This document shows, one piece after another, positions 1 to 9,804 of a stretch of DNA of 64,000 bases (position 1 is the first letter of the stretch; each line of letters begins with the position of its first letter). This DNA comes from Vreelandella rituensis. GTDB lineage: Bacteria > Pseudomonadota > Gammaproteobacteria > Pseudomonadales > Halomonadaceae. The notes under the pieces are model-generated. The model did no database searches and had not been told where the DNA came from. It saw only the letters and a program-made list of their open reading frames with translations. The stretch spans positions 148,977-212,976 of the forward strand of contig NZ_QPIJ01000002.1 of NCBI RefSeq assembly GCF_003336665.1, written 5' to 3'. A program made the translations under genes and the position numbers.

Positions 1-288
1 ACCGCCTTCGCCCGCTTCGATACCGAACTGGCCATGCGGGTGGTACACGAAGACAAGCTGGTGGATGACGAGTACGGCAGCGCCATGCGCTCCTTGATGA
101 CCTTCATGATGGAGGACAGCCGTTCGATCAGCTCGGTGCTCAACGTCATGTGGGTGCTGCGCGCCCTGGAGCGGGTGGGTGACCACGCCAACAACCTGGC
201 CGAATACGTGGTCTATCTGGTCAAGGGCCTGGATATTCGCCACACCGCTCCGGAAGAGCTCGATGAGAACATGCTGAAAAAGCCCTGA
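1..288 (+). CDS. phoU: Phosphate signalling protein PhoU, C-terminal part
   Basis: The open frame runs in from the window edge, so only about 95 C-terminal residues are visible. They form the second helical bundle of PhoU, with the conserved stretches MMEDSRSISSVLN and LERVGDHANNLAEY, the latter carrying the acidic metal-binding signature of the family (ERxGDxxxN). PhoU damps PhoR kinase activity when the Pst transporter is saturated with phosphate. It faces phoBR tail to tail, which fits one phosphate regulon. The first bases of the window are in frame, so the true start lies outside. After the stop a 16-bp sequence is imperfectly duplicated (288-303 and 304-319). Confidence 0.93.
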   Translation, partial: TAFARFDTELAMRVVHEDKLVDDEYGSAMRSLMTFMMEDSRSISSVLNVMWVLRALERVGDHANNLAEYVVYLVKGLDIRHTAPEELDENMLKKP

Positions 289-370
289 CTTGAGGTTAAA
301 AAAGCTTGAGGTTGAAACGATAAGATCGACGCCCGCCTGGCGCTAGCTACAGAAGATGCCTGGACACAGA

Positions 371-1663
371 TTAGACAGAAGCCACAAGGCGCTTGGCGGG
401 AAACACACAACGAAAGCGGGCTCCCTCGCCTGGGTGGGAGTCTATTTCCAGGTGCGCCTCATGGCGCAATAGCACATGCTTGACGATTGCCAGCCCCAGG
501 CCGGTACCGCCGGTTTCAGTACTGCGTCCCTTATCCACACGGTAGAAGCGTTCGGTGAGGCGCGGAATATGCACCGGGTCGATGCCCTCCCCGTCATCCT
601 CAACTTCAATGCAGGCGCCCCGAGGGTGAGTCTTCCAACGCAGGGTGATGTGGCTGCCTTCCGGGGTATAGCGCACGGCGTTGAAAGCCAGGTTGGAAAC
701 CGCGCTGCGAATTTCCTGTTCACTGCCCACCAGTTGCGCCTGGTACTCAAGCTCGATAGTCACTGCATGACGGTGACCGGAAAGTGCCAACGCATCGCGG
801 CGGATGCCATCGAGCAACGTCTCCATGAGCAGCGGCCGATGATCTTCACCGCCCTGGTCGATCTCCAGGCGCGACAGCATCAATAGATCGTTGACCAGAT
901 TCTGCATACGGCTGGTTTGCGCCTGCATCTGTGAAAGACCGCGGCCCAGACGCGGCGGCATCTGTTCAGCCAGATCGCTGTAGGTTTCCAGATAACCGGA
1001 AAGTACCGTCAGGGGTGTGCGCAACTCGTGGGAGACATTGGCCACGAAATCGCGCCGCATCTGTTCCAGGCGATGCAGCCGGGTGATATCGCGAGCCATG
1101 AGCAGGCATTCGCCATCACCGTAAAGCGTCAGCTGGTATTCAAGGATGCGGCGCTCGTCGATGGGAGACGTCAAGGTCAGGGATTCGCGATAGTCTTGGG
1201 CCTTGAAGTAACTGACGAAGCGTGGGTCACGCAGCAGATTGGTGATGTGCTGGCCCCGGTCATGCGCGGCTTGCAACCCCAGCATGGCGCTGGCGGCACT
1301 GTTCCACCACTCCAGGTCACCATGGCGGTCGAGCATCACCACGCTGTCGCGCATGGCTTCCGAGGATTCCTGTATCCGTGCAAGTATCGCGCGTAGGCGT
1401 TGCTGGGTGACGCGCTGGCGTTTCTGATAACGGTAAAGCTGGTCGAACAGCTCACCCCACATCCCGGTCGCGGCAGGAGGTTCCTGCTCCGGGTATAACG
1501 TCATCCAGCGGTACAGGGCGCGCAATCGGCGCAAGTGATAAACCAGGCATATCGCCAAGCCCGCCGCAAGACCCAGCCCCGGCGTCACTATCAGCCAGCC
1601 GACCAGGGTTCCCAGCGTTGCCGACCATACCAGACGCCATAGCTCACGGCTCCACAATCGCAC
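371..1663 (-). CDS. phoR: Phosphate regulon sensor histidine kinase PhoR
   Basis: A 430-residue membrane histidine kinase. Two hydrophobic helices occupy about residues 10-45, a PAS domain about 100-190, then the phosphoacceptor H-box (SHELRTPL), the N-box (NLAFNAVRYTP) and the G boxes (DDGEGID, TGLGLAIVKHV) of the ATPase domain. It autophosphorylates under phosphate starvation and passes the phosphate to PhoB. The start is a GTG one base after the phoB stop, so translation is probably coupled. The length matches the roughly 430 residues of other PhoR proteins. The short N-terminal sensor without a large periplasmic domain is typical, since sensing goes through PstSCAB-PhoU. Confidence 0.95.
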   Translation of the reverse strand: MRLWSRELWRLVWSATLGTLVGWLIVTPGLGLAAGLAICLVYHLRRLRALYRWMTLYPEQEPPAATGMWGELFDQLYRYQKRQRVTQQRLRAILARIQESSEAMRDSVVMLDRHGDLEWWNSAASAMLGLQAAHDRGQHITNLLRDPRFVSYFKAQDYRESLTLTSPIDERRILEYQLTLYGDGECLLMARDITRLHRLEQMRRDFVANVSHELRTPLTVLSGYLETYSDLAEQMPPRLGRGLSQMQAQTSRMQNLVNDLLMLSRLEIDQGGEDHRPLLMETLLDGIRRDALALSGHRHAVTIELEYQAQLVGSEQEIRSAVSNLAFNAVRYTPEGSHITLRWKTHPRGACIEVEDDGEGIDPVHIPRLTERFYRVDKGRSTETGGTGLGLAIVKHVLLRHEAHLEIDSHPGEGARFRCVFPAKRLVASV

Positions 1664-1664
1664 C

Positions 1665-2354
1665 CTAGCCTCTGGCCGAAAACCGGTAGCCGGTACCGCG
1701 CACGGTCTGAATCAAGTGCTGATGGGCATCGCCTAATGCCTTGCGCAAGCGACGGATATGCACGTCCACGGTGCGCTCCTCGACATAGACATTGCCTCCC
1801 CATACCTGATCCAGCAGCTGGCTACGGGTGTAGGCGCGTTCCTGGTGGGTCATGAAAAACTGCAACAGACGGTACTCGGTAGGCCCCATTTCCAGGGACT
1901 TGCCATGCGCACTGATGCGATGACTCATGGGGTCCAGCAGAAGGCCATCGATCTCGACGACCTCTTCGACACCGCGTGGCGTCGCTCTGCGCAGCACGGC
2001 CTTGAGCCTTGCCACCAGCTCGCGAGGGGAGAAAGGCTTGGTAATGTAATCGTCGGCCCCGGCTTCGAGACCCTGGATCTTGTTGTCCTCTTCACCCTTG
2101 GCGGTAAGCATGATGATGGGCAGCTCGGCGGTAGCTTCTTCACGTTTTAGCCGACGGGCAAGCTCGATACCACTGATGCCCGGCATCATCCAGTCCAGCA
2201 GCAGCAAATCCGGTTGATGATCCACAATCATGGCGTGGGCGTCCTGAGCATTGCTCGCTTCAAGCACATGGTAGTCAGCCATTTCCAGGGCAACCGCGAT
2301 CATTTCGCGAATCGGCGCTTCATCATCGACAATCAGAACGGTCTTGGCGGTCAT
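1665..2354 (-). CDS. phoB: Phosphate regulon response regulator PhoB
   Basis: A 229-residue OmpR-family regulator. The receiver domain shows the acidic pocket (VDDE), the phosphoacceptor aspartate in [10 protein letters not shown] and the switch lysine in TKPFSPRE. The C-terminal winged helix includes [14 protein letters not shown]. Phosphorylated PhoB activates pst, phoA-type and other Pho-box genes. I start at the ATG giving [12 protein letters not shown] because homology begins there; an upstream in-frame start would add 14 unconserved residues. It is the first gene of phoB-phoR. Confidence 0.95.
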   Translation of the reverse strand: MTAKTVLIVDDEAPIREMIAVALEMADYHVLEASNAQDAHAMIVDHQPDLLLLDWMMPGISGIELARRLKREEATAELPIIMLTAKGEEDNKIQGLEAGADDYITKPFSPRELVARLKAVLRRATPRGVEEVVEIDGLLLDPMSHRISAHGKSLEMGPTEYRLLQFFMTHQERAYTRSQLLDQVWGGNVYVEERTVDVHIRRLRKALGDAHQHLIQTVRGTGYRFSARG

Positions 2355-2452
2355 TATGGGCGGCCTCGTGATCGAACAATGACAGGTCAGTGACAATCAC
2401 ACCATGCCCTGATGACAATTCCATGACAAGAAGCGTTTTTCCCAAGCAGACG

Positions 2453-3379
2453 TTACGGTTTTTCGGGTTTCTGTTCAGGCGCGGCCGAGGTACGTTTGGC
2501 ACGCGGATGGGCCGCATCGTAACTGGCCGCCAGGCTTTGCCAGTCCAGCCGGGTATAGACTTGCGTGGTAGCCAGATTGGCATGGCCGAGGAGTTCCTGC
2601 ACCGCGCGCAAATCCTGGCTGGACTCGAGCAGATGGCTGGCGAAGGAATGACGCAATCGGTGCGGGTGCAAGTGCTCCGGCAAACCGCGGGCCACGGCCA
2701 GTTGCGCCAGACGTTTTTGAATCGCACGATGGCCCAGGCGAGCCCCGCGCACCCCGACGAACAGAGCGGTTTCGCCCTGGCCGGCAAGCAATGGGCGTTG
2801 CTCCTGCCACTGGCCCAGCGCCACCTGAGCACGCTGGCCCACCGGTATCTGGCGGGGCTTGCTTCCCTTGCCCATGACCCGTACCTGATGGCCATGAACG
2901 TCAGGCTCATCCAGAGCGGCAAGCTCCGCCAGGCGCAAGCCACTGGAATAGAACAGCTCAAGTATCGCCTGGTCGCGTAATGCCAACGGCGAGCCATCAT
3001 GAGGGGTATCCAGAAACTGGCTGAGCTGGTCCACATCCAGTGGCCGCGGCAGGTGGCTGGGCTGGCGCGGCGTGCGCAATAGCGTTACCGGGTTATGCGC
3101 CAGTATCCCTTGCTTGACCAGGTAATCGGCAAAACGTGAGAGTGCCGCACGGCGTCGGGCCAAACTGCTGGGAGCCAGTCCCCGGCTACGTTCGCGTCCC
3201 AGAAAAGCCCGCAACAGGGCGGTATCCAGTGCTTCCGCGACATGCACATCACGGCTCATCGTGAAGGCTTGCAAGGCGCTGAGATCCTGTGAATAGGCTT
3301 TCAACGTGGCAGGGCTGGCATGGCGTCGCATCTGCGCCAGAAATGCCGTGATACTTCCCTCGAGCGGGGTATCAAGCAT
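2453..3379 (-). CDS. xerC: Site-specific tyrosine recombinase XerC
   Basis: A 308-residue tyrosine recombinase. The N-terminal SAM-like core-binding domain (about 1-95) precedes the catalytic domain, which shows the R-H-R-H-Y set: arginine in SSGLRLAELAALD, histidine and arginine in HPHRLRHSFASHL, histidine in LGHANLATTQVYTR and the tyrosine nucleophile in the same block. With XerD it resolves chromosome dimers at dif. It overlaps the DUF484 gene by 8 bp in the conserved lysA-dapF-DUF484-xerC order, so it is a housekeeping Xer and not a phage or integron integrase. Confidence 0.94.
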   Translation of the reverse strand: MLDTPLEGSITAFLAQMRRHASPATLKAYSQDLSALQAFTMSRDVHVAEALDTALLRAFLGRERSRGLAPSSLARRRAALSRFADYLVKQGILAHNPVTLLRTPRQPSHLPRPLDVDQLSQFLDTPHDGSPLALRDQAILELFYSSGLRLAELAALDEPDVHGHQVRVMGKGSKPRQIPVGQRAQVALGQWQEQRPLLAGQGETALFVGVRGARLGHRAIQKRLAQLAVARGLPEHLHPHRLRHSFASHLLESSQDLRAVQELLGHANLATTQVYTRLDWQSLAASYDAAHPRAKRTSAAPEQKPEKP

Positions 3380-4085
3380 AAGGTCCCAGGCGCGTCAGCA
3401 AGCGGGCCATCACATCACCCAGATACTCGGTGAACAGGGTGTCCATGCTGGCGCAATAACTTGCCGGGTCGGGACTGGCGAGCAGCAGATACCCCAGCGG
3501 CTGCCCGGCGGAAAGTCGAGTGATGGCGCAAGAACCCGCCTTGCGCGGTGGTTTGGTATGCGGCAACAGGCATTTCCAGTCGCTGACACTTAACTTGGCG
3601 CAGCGGCTGGTACGTCCATCAAGCAGCGCGGTCAGGCGCTTGGTAGCATGCTGATCCAGCACCTGACGCGGTGGCTGGGGCGGAGCGGGTTCGTTATCGC
3701 TGAGTTCCGCCGGACACCAGAGCGCCATGGCCGGCGTTGCAAAACGCTCGCTGAGCTGGGTGGCCAAGGCCTGAGCCAGGGTGTCTCGATCTTCGGCTTC
3801 TACCAAGGCCAGCAAGGTTTCCCGCAGGCGCCGATACTGTGTTTCATTGTGGCGCGCGGTTTCCAGCAGGTGTTCCAACCGGCTTTCGGCATGCTCGGCA
3901 CGCCGGCGCAGGTCGAGCACCAGACGTTCCAATAGCGAGATCGCACCCTGGGTATCCGGATGAGGAACCTTGAGCTGCTGCAGCAACCCTTCACGCCCGA
4001 TAAAAAAGTCCGGATGACGCGCCAGCCAGAAGGCTACCTGATCGGGGTCGAGGGTTTTGCGCGGCTCGGGGGCTGAAGACATCAC
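3372..4085 (-). CDS. DUF484 family protein
   Basis: A 237-residue soluble protein. The first 40 residues (PDQVAFWLARHPDFF) are the DUF484 signature, followed by a charged coiled-coil region (about 45-90) and a GAF-like C-terminal half (SAGQPLGYLLLASPDP). The biochemical role of the family is not established. It sits between dapF and xerC in many gammaproteobacteria (yigA in Escherichia coli), and here it overlaps xerC by 8 bp, implying co-translation. Identification rests on N-terminal pattern and gene order. Confidence 0.85.
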   Translation of the reverse strand: MMSSAPEPRKTLDPDQVAFWLARHPDFFIGREGLLQQLKVPHPDTQGAISLLERLVLDLRRRAEHAESRLEHLLETARHNETQYRRLRETLLALVEAEDRDTLAQALATQLSERFATPAMALWCPAELSDNEPAPPQPPRQVLDQHATKRLTALLDGRTSRCAKLSVSDWKCLLPHTKPPRKAGSCAITRLSAGQPLGYLLLASPDPASYCASMDTLFTEYLGDVMARLLTRLGPYA

Positions 4086-4129
4086 CTTACTCCTGTTTAC
4101 GCTATCGCGACGGTTTGCGCTTGGCCGCG

Positions 4130-4963
4130 TCAGCTTAACGCGACGCGGCCATCAAACACACGTGTTGCCGGGCCGACCATAATCAACGCAGCTTCCGGGT
4201 CCGGCCATTCGATCATCAAGTCACCACCCGGCAGCGTTACCTTAACCGGGCTTTTCAATAGCCCTTGGCGAATTCCGCTGGCAACGGCGGCACAGGCGCC
4301 GGTACCGCAGGCCAAGGTCTCGCCGCTGCCACGCTCATAGACACGCAGACGAATCTCGCTGGGCGAGAGCACCTGCATGAAACCAACATTGACCCGCTGG
4401 GGAAAGCGCGGATGCGCTTCCACCAAGGGCCCCAGACGCTCCACCGGCGCAGTATCCACATCATCGACCTGGATCACCGCATGCGGATTGCCCATCGATA
4501 CCACCCCCAGCTCAAGGGTCTCGTCGCCGACCGCCAGGCTATGCAACGGTTGGTCGCCCGGCGCATCGAACGGCAATGCCGAGGGCGTGAAGCGCGGTCG
4601 TCCCATGTCCACGCGCACCATACCGTCATGCTGCACCTTGAGAACCAGCGGGCCACCGGCGGTCTCGACCCGAATCTCATGCTTGTGGGTAAGACGTTGA
4701 TCGCGCACGAAGCGGGCGAAACAGCGGGCTCCATTGCCGCAGTTTTCCACTTCACTGCCATCGGCATTGAAGATACGGTAGCGAAAATCCATTTCCGGGT
4801 CGCGAGGCGGCTCGACGATCAACAGCTGGTCGAAACCGATCCCCAGACGACGATCGGCAAGCTGTCGAATCTGCTCATTGCGCAGACGGGCGCGCTGAGT
4901 CACCAGATCGACCACCACGAAATCATTGCCCAGCCCGTGCATCTTGGTGAAATGCAGCAGCAT
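4130..4963 (-). CDS. dapF: Diaminopimelate epimerase
   Basis: A 277-residue PLP-independent racemase that converts LL- to meso-diaminopimelate for lysine and peptidoglycan synthesis. Both active-site cysteines are present, in [10 protein letters not shown] and [11 protein letters not shown]. The N-terminus [15 protein letters not shown] is characteristic. I take the ATG that overlaps the lysA stop (ATGA); a longer frame reaching 5041 runs inside lysA and has no family similarity. Placement next to lysA means the last two steps of lysine synthesis are encoded together. Confidence 0.96.
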   Translation of the reverse strand: MLLHFTKMHGLGNDFVVVDLVTQRARLRNEQIRQLADRRLGIGFDQLLIVEPPRDPEMDFRYRIFNADGSEVENCGNGARCFARFVRDQRLTHKHEIRVETAGGPLVLKVQHDGMVRVDMGRPRFTPSALPFDAPGDQPLHSLAVGDETLELGVVSMGNPHAVIQVDDVDTAPVERLGPLVEAHPRFPQRVNVGFMQVLSPSEIRLRVYERGSGETLACGTGACAAVASGIRQGLLKSPVKVTLPGGDLMIEWPDPEAALIMVGPATRVFDGRVALS

Positions 4964-6234
4964 CAAACGCTCCCTGCCGGTAGCAAGGTTTCGCCGGCCC
5001 ACAAATCCGCCAGGCGCTCGCGAGCACGCACCACATGACACTCCATGCCATCCACCATAAGCTCCGCCGGGCGGGGGCGGCTGTTGTAATTCGAGGCCAT
5101 CACAAAGCCATAGGCGCCCGCTGAACGTACCGCCAGAAGGTCCCCCGGAGCAATCGCAAGCTCACGCTCCTTGCCCAGGAAGTCCCCGGTTTCGCATACC
5201 GGTCCGACCACATCGTAAAGCGCCGACTCCCGGGCATGGCGCGTGTCCACCGGCACGATGGCCTGCCACGCCTGGTACAGCGCCGGGCGAATCATGTCGT
5301 TCATGCCAGCATCGATGATGGCGAAGTTCTTGGTCTCTCCGGGCTTGAGAAACTCGACCCGGGTCAGCAGCACCCCGGCGTTGGCGGCAATCGAGCGACC
5401 GGGCTCGAACAGCAGCGTCAGACGCTTGCCGCCCTCCCAGCGCGAAAGCCGCTCGAGCAAGGCGGTGGCGTAATCGAACGGCTGCGGCGGTCGTTCATCG
5501 CGATAGGTCACACCCAGGCCGCCCCCCAGATCCAGGTGGTCGATCTCGATCCCCTGGTCGCGCAGACGCTCAAGCAACACCAGCAGGCGTTCCAGGGCAT
5601 CCAGAAAGGGTGCGGTTTCCGTCAACTGGGAGCCGATGTGGCAATCCAGCCCGACCACTTTCAGGTGCGCCATCCCCGCCGCCTGGGTATACACATCCAG
5701 GGCATCATCCACCGCAATGCCGAACTTGTTGTCCTTCAAGCCGGTGGAAATATAGGGATGGGTGCCGGCATCGACATCCGGATTGACGCGCAACGACACC
5801 GAGGCAACCTTGCCCAGGCGCTCAGCCACACGATTGAGGCGTTCAAGCTCAGGGCGCGATTCCACATTGAAGCACTTGATACCCACTTCCAGGGCACGGG
5901 CCATTTCCGCTTCCTGCTTGGCCACGCCGGAAAACACCACCTTGGCCGGGTCGCCGCCCGCCGCCAGGACGCGCTCGAGCTCGCCGACGGAAACGATATC
6001 GAACCCCGCCCCCAGCCGTGCCAGCAGCCCCAGCACCGCCAGGTTGGAATTGGCCTTTACCGCATAGCAGATCAAATGCGAATGGCTGCCCAAGGCTTCG
6101 GTGTAGGCACGAAAATGCCGTTCAAGCGTGGCCTTGGAATACACATAGCACGGCGTGCCATGCTCGGCGGCAATGCGGGAAAGGGGTACCTCTTCGGCAT
6201 ACAGCACGCCGTCGCGATAATTGAAATAATCCAT
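4963..6234 (-). CDS. lysA: Diaminopimelate decarboxylase
   Basis: A 423-residue fold-III PLP enzyme that makes L-lysine from meso-diaminopimelate. The PLP lysine lies in CYAVKANSN, the phosphate-binding glycine loop in LDLGGGLGV, and the active-site cysteine of the partner subunit in [11 protein letters not shown]. Length fits the family (about 415-420). It shares ATGA with dapF and starts directly after the lptM stop, so the whole run looks like one transcript. Confidence 0.96.
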   Translation of the reverse strand: MDYFNYRDGVLYAEEVPLSRIAAEHGTPCYVYSKATLERHFRAYTEALGSHSHLICYAVKANSNLAVLGLLARLGAGFDIVSVGELERVLAAGGDPAKVVFSGVAKQEAEMARALEVGIKCFNVESRPELERLNRVAERLGKVASVSLRVNPDVDAGTHPYISTGLKDNKFGIAVDDALDVYTQAAGMAHLKVVGLDCHIGSQLTETAPFLDALERLLVLLERLRDQGIEIDHLDLGGGLGVTYRDERPPQPFDYATALLERLSRWEGGKRLTLLFEPGRSIAANAGVLLTRVEFLKPGETKNFAIIDAGMNDMIRPALYQAWQAIVPVDTRHARESALYDVVGPVCETGDFLGKERELAIAPGDLLAVRSAGAYGFVMASNYNSRPRPAELMVDGMECHVVRARERLADLWAGETLLPAGSV

Positions 6235-6408
6235 TCAGGTCTCCTGCTCGACCGCTGGCGAGGTGGATGGCGCTTGCTCGGGCTGCGCTGGTGAAGTCGG
6301 CTCTTGTGACGACTGCTCTGGAGATGGCAAGTACAACGGCCCTTTCTGGCCGCAGCCGGCCAGCAGTATTGCCACGGCGAATATTACCAAGCCGCTGACA
6401 ACACGCAT
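6235..6408 (-). CDS. lptM: LPS translocon maturation chaperone LptM (small lipoprotein)
   Basis: A 57-residue lipoprotein, too short for many gene callers. A hydrophobic signal (VSGLVIFAVAILL) ends in the lipobox LAGC, followed at once by GQKGPLYLP, the family hallmark of YifL/LptM. The rest is a Pro/Ser/Glu-rich tail. In Escherichia coli LptM helps the LptDE outer-membrane translocon form its native disulfides. The start overlaps the argH stop (ATGA) and the stop abuts lysA, the same arrangement as in other gammaproteobacteria. Confidence 0.9.
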   Translation of the reverse strand: MRVVSGLVIFAVAILLAGCGQKGPLYLPSPEQSSQEPTSPAQPEQAPSTSPAVEQET

Positions 6409-7811
6409 CACATCGCGTCCTTGAGCACGCTCACTGCATCACGCGCACGCTGCGCCGCTGCCCGCACCTGATTGGGAGCGGTGCCACCGATATGGTTACG
6501 CGCCGCGACCGAGCCTTCTAGGGTCAAGACCTCGAAGACATCCTCTTCGATGATGTCGGAGAACTGCTTGAGCTCAGTGAGGCTCATCTCGGAAAGGTCT
6601 TTTTCTTCGCGTAACCCGAACGCGACCGACTGGCCGACGATCTCATGGGCATCGCGGAACGCCACGCCCTTGCGCACCAGGTAATCGGCGAGGTCGGTGG
6701 CGGTAGAGAACCCCTTGAGCGCCGCGACCTCCATGTTGGCCTTTTTGGGTTCGATGGCGGGCACCATGTCGGCAAAGGCTTTCAGGCAGTCGCGCACGGT
6801 GTCGACGGCGTCAAACAGCGGCTCCTTGTCTTCCTGATTGTCCTTGTTGTAGGCCAGCGGCTGGGATTTCATCAGCGTCAGCAAAGCCATCAAGTGGCCG
6901 TAGACACGTCCGGTCTTGCCGCGCACCAATTCCGGCACATCGGGATTCTTCTTTTGCGGCATGATCGAAGAGCCGGTGCAGAAACGATCCGGCAAATCGA
7001 TGAAATCGAATTGGGCACTGGTCCACAGCACCAGTTCTTCGCTCATGCGCGACAGGTGCATCAGCAGAATGCTGGCGAAGCTGGTGAATTCGATCGCGAA
7101 ATCGCGATCCGACACCGCATCCAGGGAGTTCTCCGCCGGGCGCGAAAAGCCCAGCAATTCCGCGGTAATGTGGCGGTCGATCGGGTAGGTGGTGCCGGCC
7201 AGGGCGGCAGCGCCCAGGGGCATCACATTGACTCGCTTGCGGCAATCGAGCAGGCGTTCGTGGTCGCGGGCCAGCATTTCCTGCCAAGCCAGCAGATGAT
7301 GGCCAAAGGTAACCGGCTGGGCGGTCTGGAGGTGAGTGAAGCCGGGCATGATGGTCTCGGCTTCGCGGTCGGCGAGCTCGATCATGCCTTCACGCAGACG
7401 CACCAGCTCGACTTCGATCACATCGATTTCGTCACGCAGGAACAAGCGAATATCGGTGGCTACCTGGTCGTTACGTGAGCGCCCGGTGTGCAGCTTCTTG
7501 CCGGTAATGCCGATCTTGTCGGTCAACCGCGCCTCGATGTTCATGTGAACGTCTTCCAGCGGCACCGACCACTGGAACTCGCCGCGCTCGATCTCGGCGG
7601 CGATCTCGTTGAGACCTTCAACGATGGCGTTACGCTCTTCGTCACTCAGCACACCGACGCGGGCCAGCATGGTGGCGTGGGCGACCGAGCCTCGAATATC
7701 CTGGCGTGCCAGGCGCTGGTCGAAGGTGACCGAGGCAGTAAAACGTTCGACAAACGCATCGGTGGGCTCGCTGAAGCGACCGCCCCAGGACTGGTTAGTG
7801 GCTTGGCTCAT
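6408..7811 (-). CDS. argH: Argininosuccinate lyase
   Basis: A 467-residue enzyme of the fumarase/aspartase superfamily that splits argininosuccinate to arginine and fumarate. The signature loop [12 protein letters not shown] with its catalytic serine is intact, as are [12 protein letters not shown] and [14 protein letters not shown] start at [13 protein letters not shown], where similarity begins; the frame extends 18 residues further up without similarity. It is the first gene of the run towards xerC and is divergent from hemC. Confidence 0.96.
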   Translation of the reverse strand: MSQATNQSWGGRFSEPTDAFVERFTASVTFDQRLARQDIRGSVAHATMLARVGVLSDEERNAIVEGLNEIAAEIERGEFQWSVPLEDVHMNIEARLTDKIGITGKKLHTGRSRNDQVATDIRLFLRDEIDVIEVELVRLREGMIELADREAETIMPGFTHLQTAQPVTFGHHLLAWQEMLARDHERLLDCRKRVNVMPLGAAALAGTTYPIDRHITAELLGFSRPAENSLDAVSDRDFAIEFTSFASILLMHLSRMSEELVLWTSAQFDFIDLPDRFCTGSSIMPQKKNPDVPELVRGKTGRVYGHLMALLTLMKSQPLAYNKDNQEDKEPLFDAVDTVRDCLKAFADMVPAIEPKKANMEVAALKGFSTATDLADYLVRKGVAFRDAHEIVGQSVAFGLREEKDLSEMSLTELKQFSDIIEEDVFEVLTLEGSVAARNHIGGTAPNQVRAAAQRARDAVSVLKDAM

Positions 7812-7987
7812 CTGGCGGATATCCTGCAAACAATGAAGTCGAAAACACACATGAAAAATAATCACGAAAAATGATCATGGAGATTGCCGGAAAGTGTACC
7901 AGAGTCACCCCCTCTCGCGGCACGCCGTTTTACTCACCCCACAGCCATCGCACGGCGGGGAACCTTGCTAACTATTTTTACGACTAT

Positions 7988-8016
7988 TTTTACTGTGTGG
8001 CCGGGTGCTTTATGAT
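7988..8016 (+). promoter_or_regulatory. Putative sigma-70 promoter of hemC
   Basis: TTTTAC, a 17-nt spacer and TATGAT lie about 50 bp before the hemC GTG. The -10 matches five of six consensus bases; the -35 is weaker. The -35 falls inside a 12-bp tandem duplication (ACTATTTTTACG at 7971-7982 and ACTATTTTTACT at 7983-7994). This is by eye, with no transcript data. Confidence 0.45.
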
Positions 8017-8066
8017 GAGGCCTATCACAGGTTGATTGGCCGTGTCAGCGGCAAAGGGAGAATCAC

Positions 8067-9011
8067 GTGCAAACCATTACCAAGCTACGCATTGCCACGC
8101 GTAAAAGCCAACTTGCCATGTGGCAGGCTGAATACGTTCGTGACCGCTTGATGGCGGCCAACCCGGGGCTTGAGGTGGAGCTGGTTCCCCTTTCCACCCG
8201 AGGCGACAAGATTCTGGATACACCGCTTTCCAAAATCGGCGGGAAGGCCTTGTTCGTCAAGGAGTTGGAAGAAGCGATGCTCGACGGTCGTGCCGACATC
8301 GCGGTGCACTCCATGAAAGACGTGCCCATGCACTTTCCCGAGGGTCTGGGGCTCTCGGTGATCCTGGAAGGTGCCGACCCCACCGATGCGTTCGTTTCCA
8401 ACCACTACGCCAGCCTGGATGAGCTGCCGGAAGGCGCCCGCGTGGGTACCGCCAGCCTGCGGCGTGGACTACAGATGCGCGAAGCCCGCCCGGATCTGGA
8501 GATCCTGAATTTACGCGGTAACGTCCAGACTCGCCTGGGCAAGCTCGATGCTGGTGAGTTCGAGGCGATCATTCTGGCCACCTCCGGCTTGAAGCGCCTG
8601 GGACTTGAGGAACGCATCGCCCTGGCGCTCCCGCCGGAAGTCTGCTTGCCCGCCTGCGGCCAAGGGGCGCTGGGCATCGAGTGTCGCCTGCACGATCCCG
8701 AGCTGATCCATTTGTTGGCACCGCTGGATGACCCGGACACCGCGACCCGCGTGCGTGCCGAACGTGCCATGAACACCCGCCTGGAAGGCGGCTGCCAGGT
8801 TCCCATCGGGGGTCACGCCATCATCGAGGCCGACAATGTGACCCTGTGGTTACGCGGCTTGGTGGGCAACCCGGACGGCACCCAAGTGCTGCGTGCCGAA
8901 GGCCGTGGTTCGATGCACGAACCTGAAGCCCTGGGCATTCGCGTTGCCGAAGAGCTGCTTGACCTGGGCGCCGGCGAGATACTCGCTGAGGTCTACGGCG
9001 CCAGCGAATGA
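8067..9011 (+). CDS. hemC: Hydroxymethylbilane synthase (porphobilinogen deaminase)
   Basis: A 314-residue enzyme that links four porphobilinogen units into hydroxymethylbilane. The cysteine that carries the dipyrromethane cofactor is in [13 protein letters not shown]. Other family blocks are [12 protein letters not shown] near the N-terminus and [12 protein letters not shown] with the catalytic aspartate. The start is GTG with GGGAG upstream (8056-8060). It shares ATGA with hemD, as in the classic hemCDXY operon. Confidence 0.96.
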   Translation: MQTITKLRIATRKSQLAMWQAEYVRDRLMAANPGLEVELVPLSTRGDKILDTPLSKIGGKALFVKELEEAMLDGRADIAVHSMKDVPMHFPEGLGLSVILEGADPTDAFVSNHYASLDELPEGARVGTASLRRGLQMREARPDLEILNLRGNVQTRLGKLDAGEFEAIILATSGLKRLGLEERIALALPPEVCLPACGQGALGIECRLHDPELIHLLAPLDDPDTATRVRAERAMNTRLEGGCQVPIGGHAIIEADNVTLWLRGLVGNPDGTQVLRAEGRGSMHEPEALGIRVAEELLDLGAGEILAEVYGASE

Positions 9012-9787
9012 GTGCACCGGTGTTGATCTGCCGCCCGGGTGAGCGCGGTGAGGTATTGGCTGACGCCATTATCGCGCAGGGCTTCGAGGTTGAACGCCTT
9101 GAGGCGATGACCCTGGAAGCCCTGCCCGACCCCCCCGCCTTGCGTACTACCTGGCTAAACATCGACAATTTTCATAAGGTTGTAGTGGTCAGTCCCTTTG
9201 CCGCCCAATGTCTGAGCGAGGCATTCGACCGTTACTGGCCACAGTTGCCGGTCGGGATCGACTACTATGCAGTAGGTAACGCTACAGCGGCCACGCTCCA
9301 TGAAACTCTCGGCGTGGCGGTACATGTGCCGCCGCCTCAAGCCGGGGAAGACACCAGCGAAGCGCTGCTGGCGCTGGGGTCGCTGCAAGGGCTGGCTAAC
9401 CAGCGCATCCTGCTGGTGGCGGGGGAAGGCGGCCGCGCCTTACTCGGCGAAACATTAGCCGAACGTGGTGCAAACGTGACGCGCCTGGCGGTCTATCGGC
9501 GCTGTTTCAAAGCACCGTCTATCGACTTGCAGCGGCGTCTTCAAGATGGAAATTATCAAGCGTTGGTCGTCACTAGCGGCGAATTGCTTGAACATCTGGC
9601 AAAATGGTGCGATCAGGCAGCCTTGAACCAACCGCTAATCGTTTCCAGTCGCCGTTTGGCTACACTGGCCGACACACTGGGCTTTCGTGCCCCCATGGTG
9701 GCGTCGGGAGCAACACCGAATGCACTGACAGCCGCGTTGGCTCGGGCCTGTAACCCGAAGGGTGCCGATGTCGATCCAGGAACTTAA
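9008..9787 (+). CDS. hemD: Uroporphyrinogen-III synthase
   Basis: A 259-residue protein with the two alternating alpha/beta domains of HemD; the sequence is diverse in this family and few residues are diagnostic. [24 protein letters not shown] and [22 protein letters not shown] (shown here only in part as [10 protein letters not shown]) match its usual blocks. It closes and inverts ring D of hydroxymethylbilane. Position after hemC, with a 4-bp overlap, and before hemX makes the call firm. Confidence 0.9.
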   Translation: MSAPVLICRPGERGEVLADAIIAQGFEVERLEAMTLEALPDPPALRTTWLNIDNFHKVVVVSPFAAQCLSEAFDRYWPQLPVGIDYYAVGNATAATLHETLGVAVHVPPPQAGEDTSEALLALGSLQGLANQRILLVAGEGGRALLGETLAERGANVTRLAVYRRCFKAPSIDLQRRLQDGNYQALVVTSGELLEHLAKWCDQAALNQPLIVSSRRLATLADTLGFRAPMVASGATPNALTAALARACNPKGADVDPGT

Positions 9788-9804
9788 CAAGGGCTAGCGA
9801 CAGA

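Noticed and set aside
4963..5041. Longer dapF start inside lysA
   Set aside because: The extra 26 residues have no similarity, and the ATGA overlap is the natural start.
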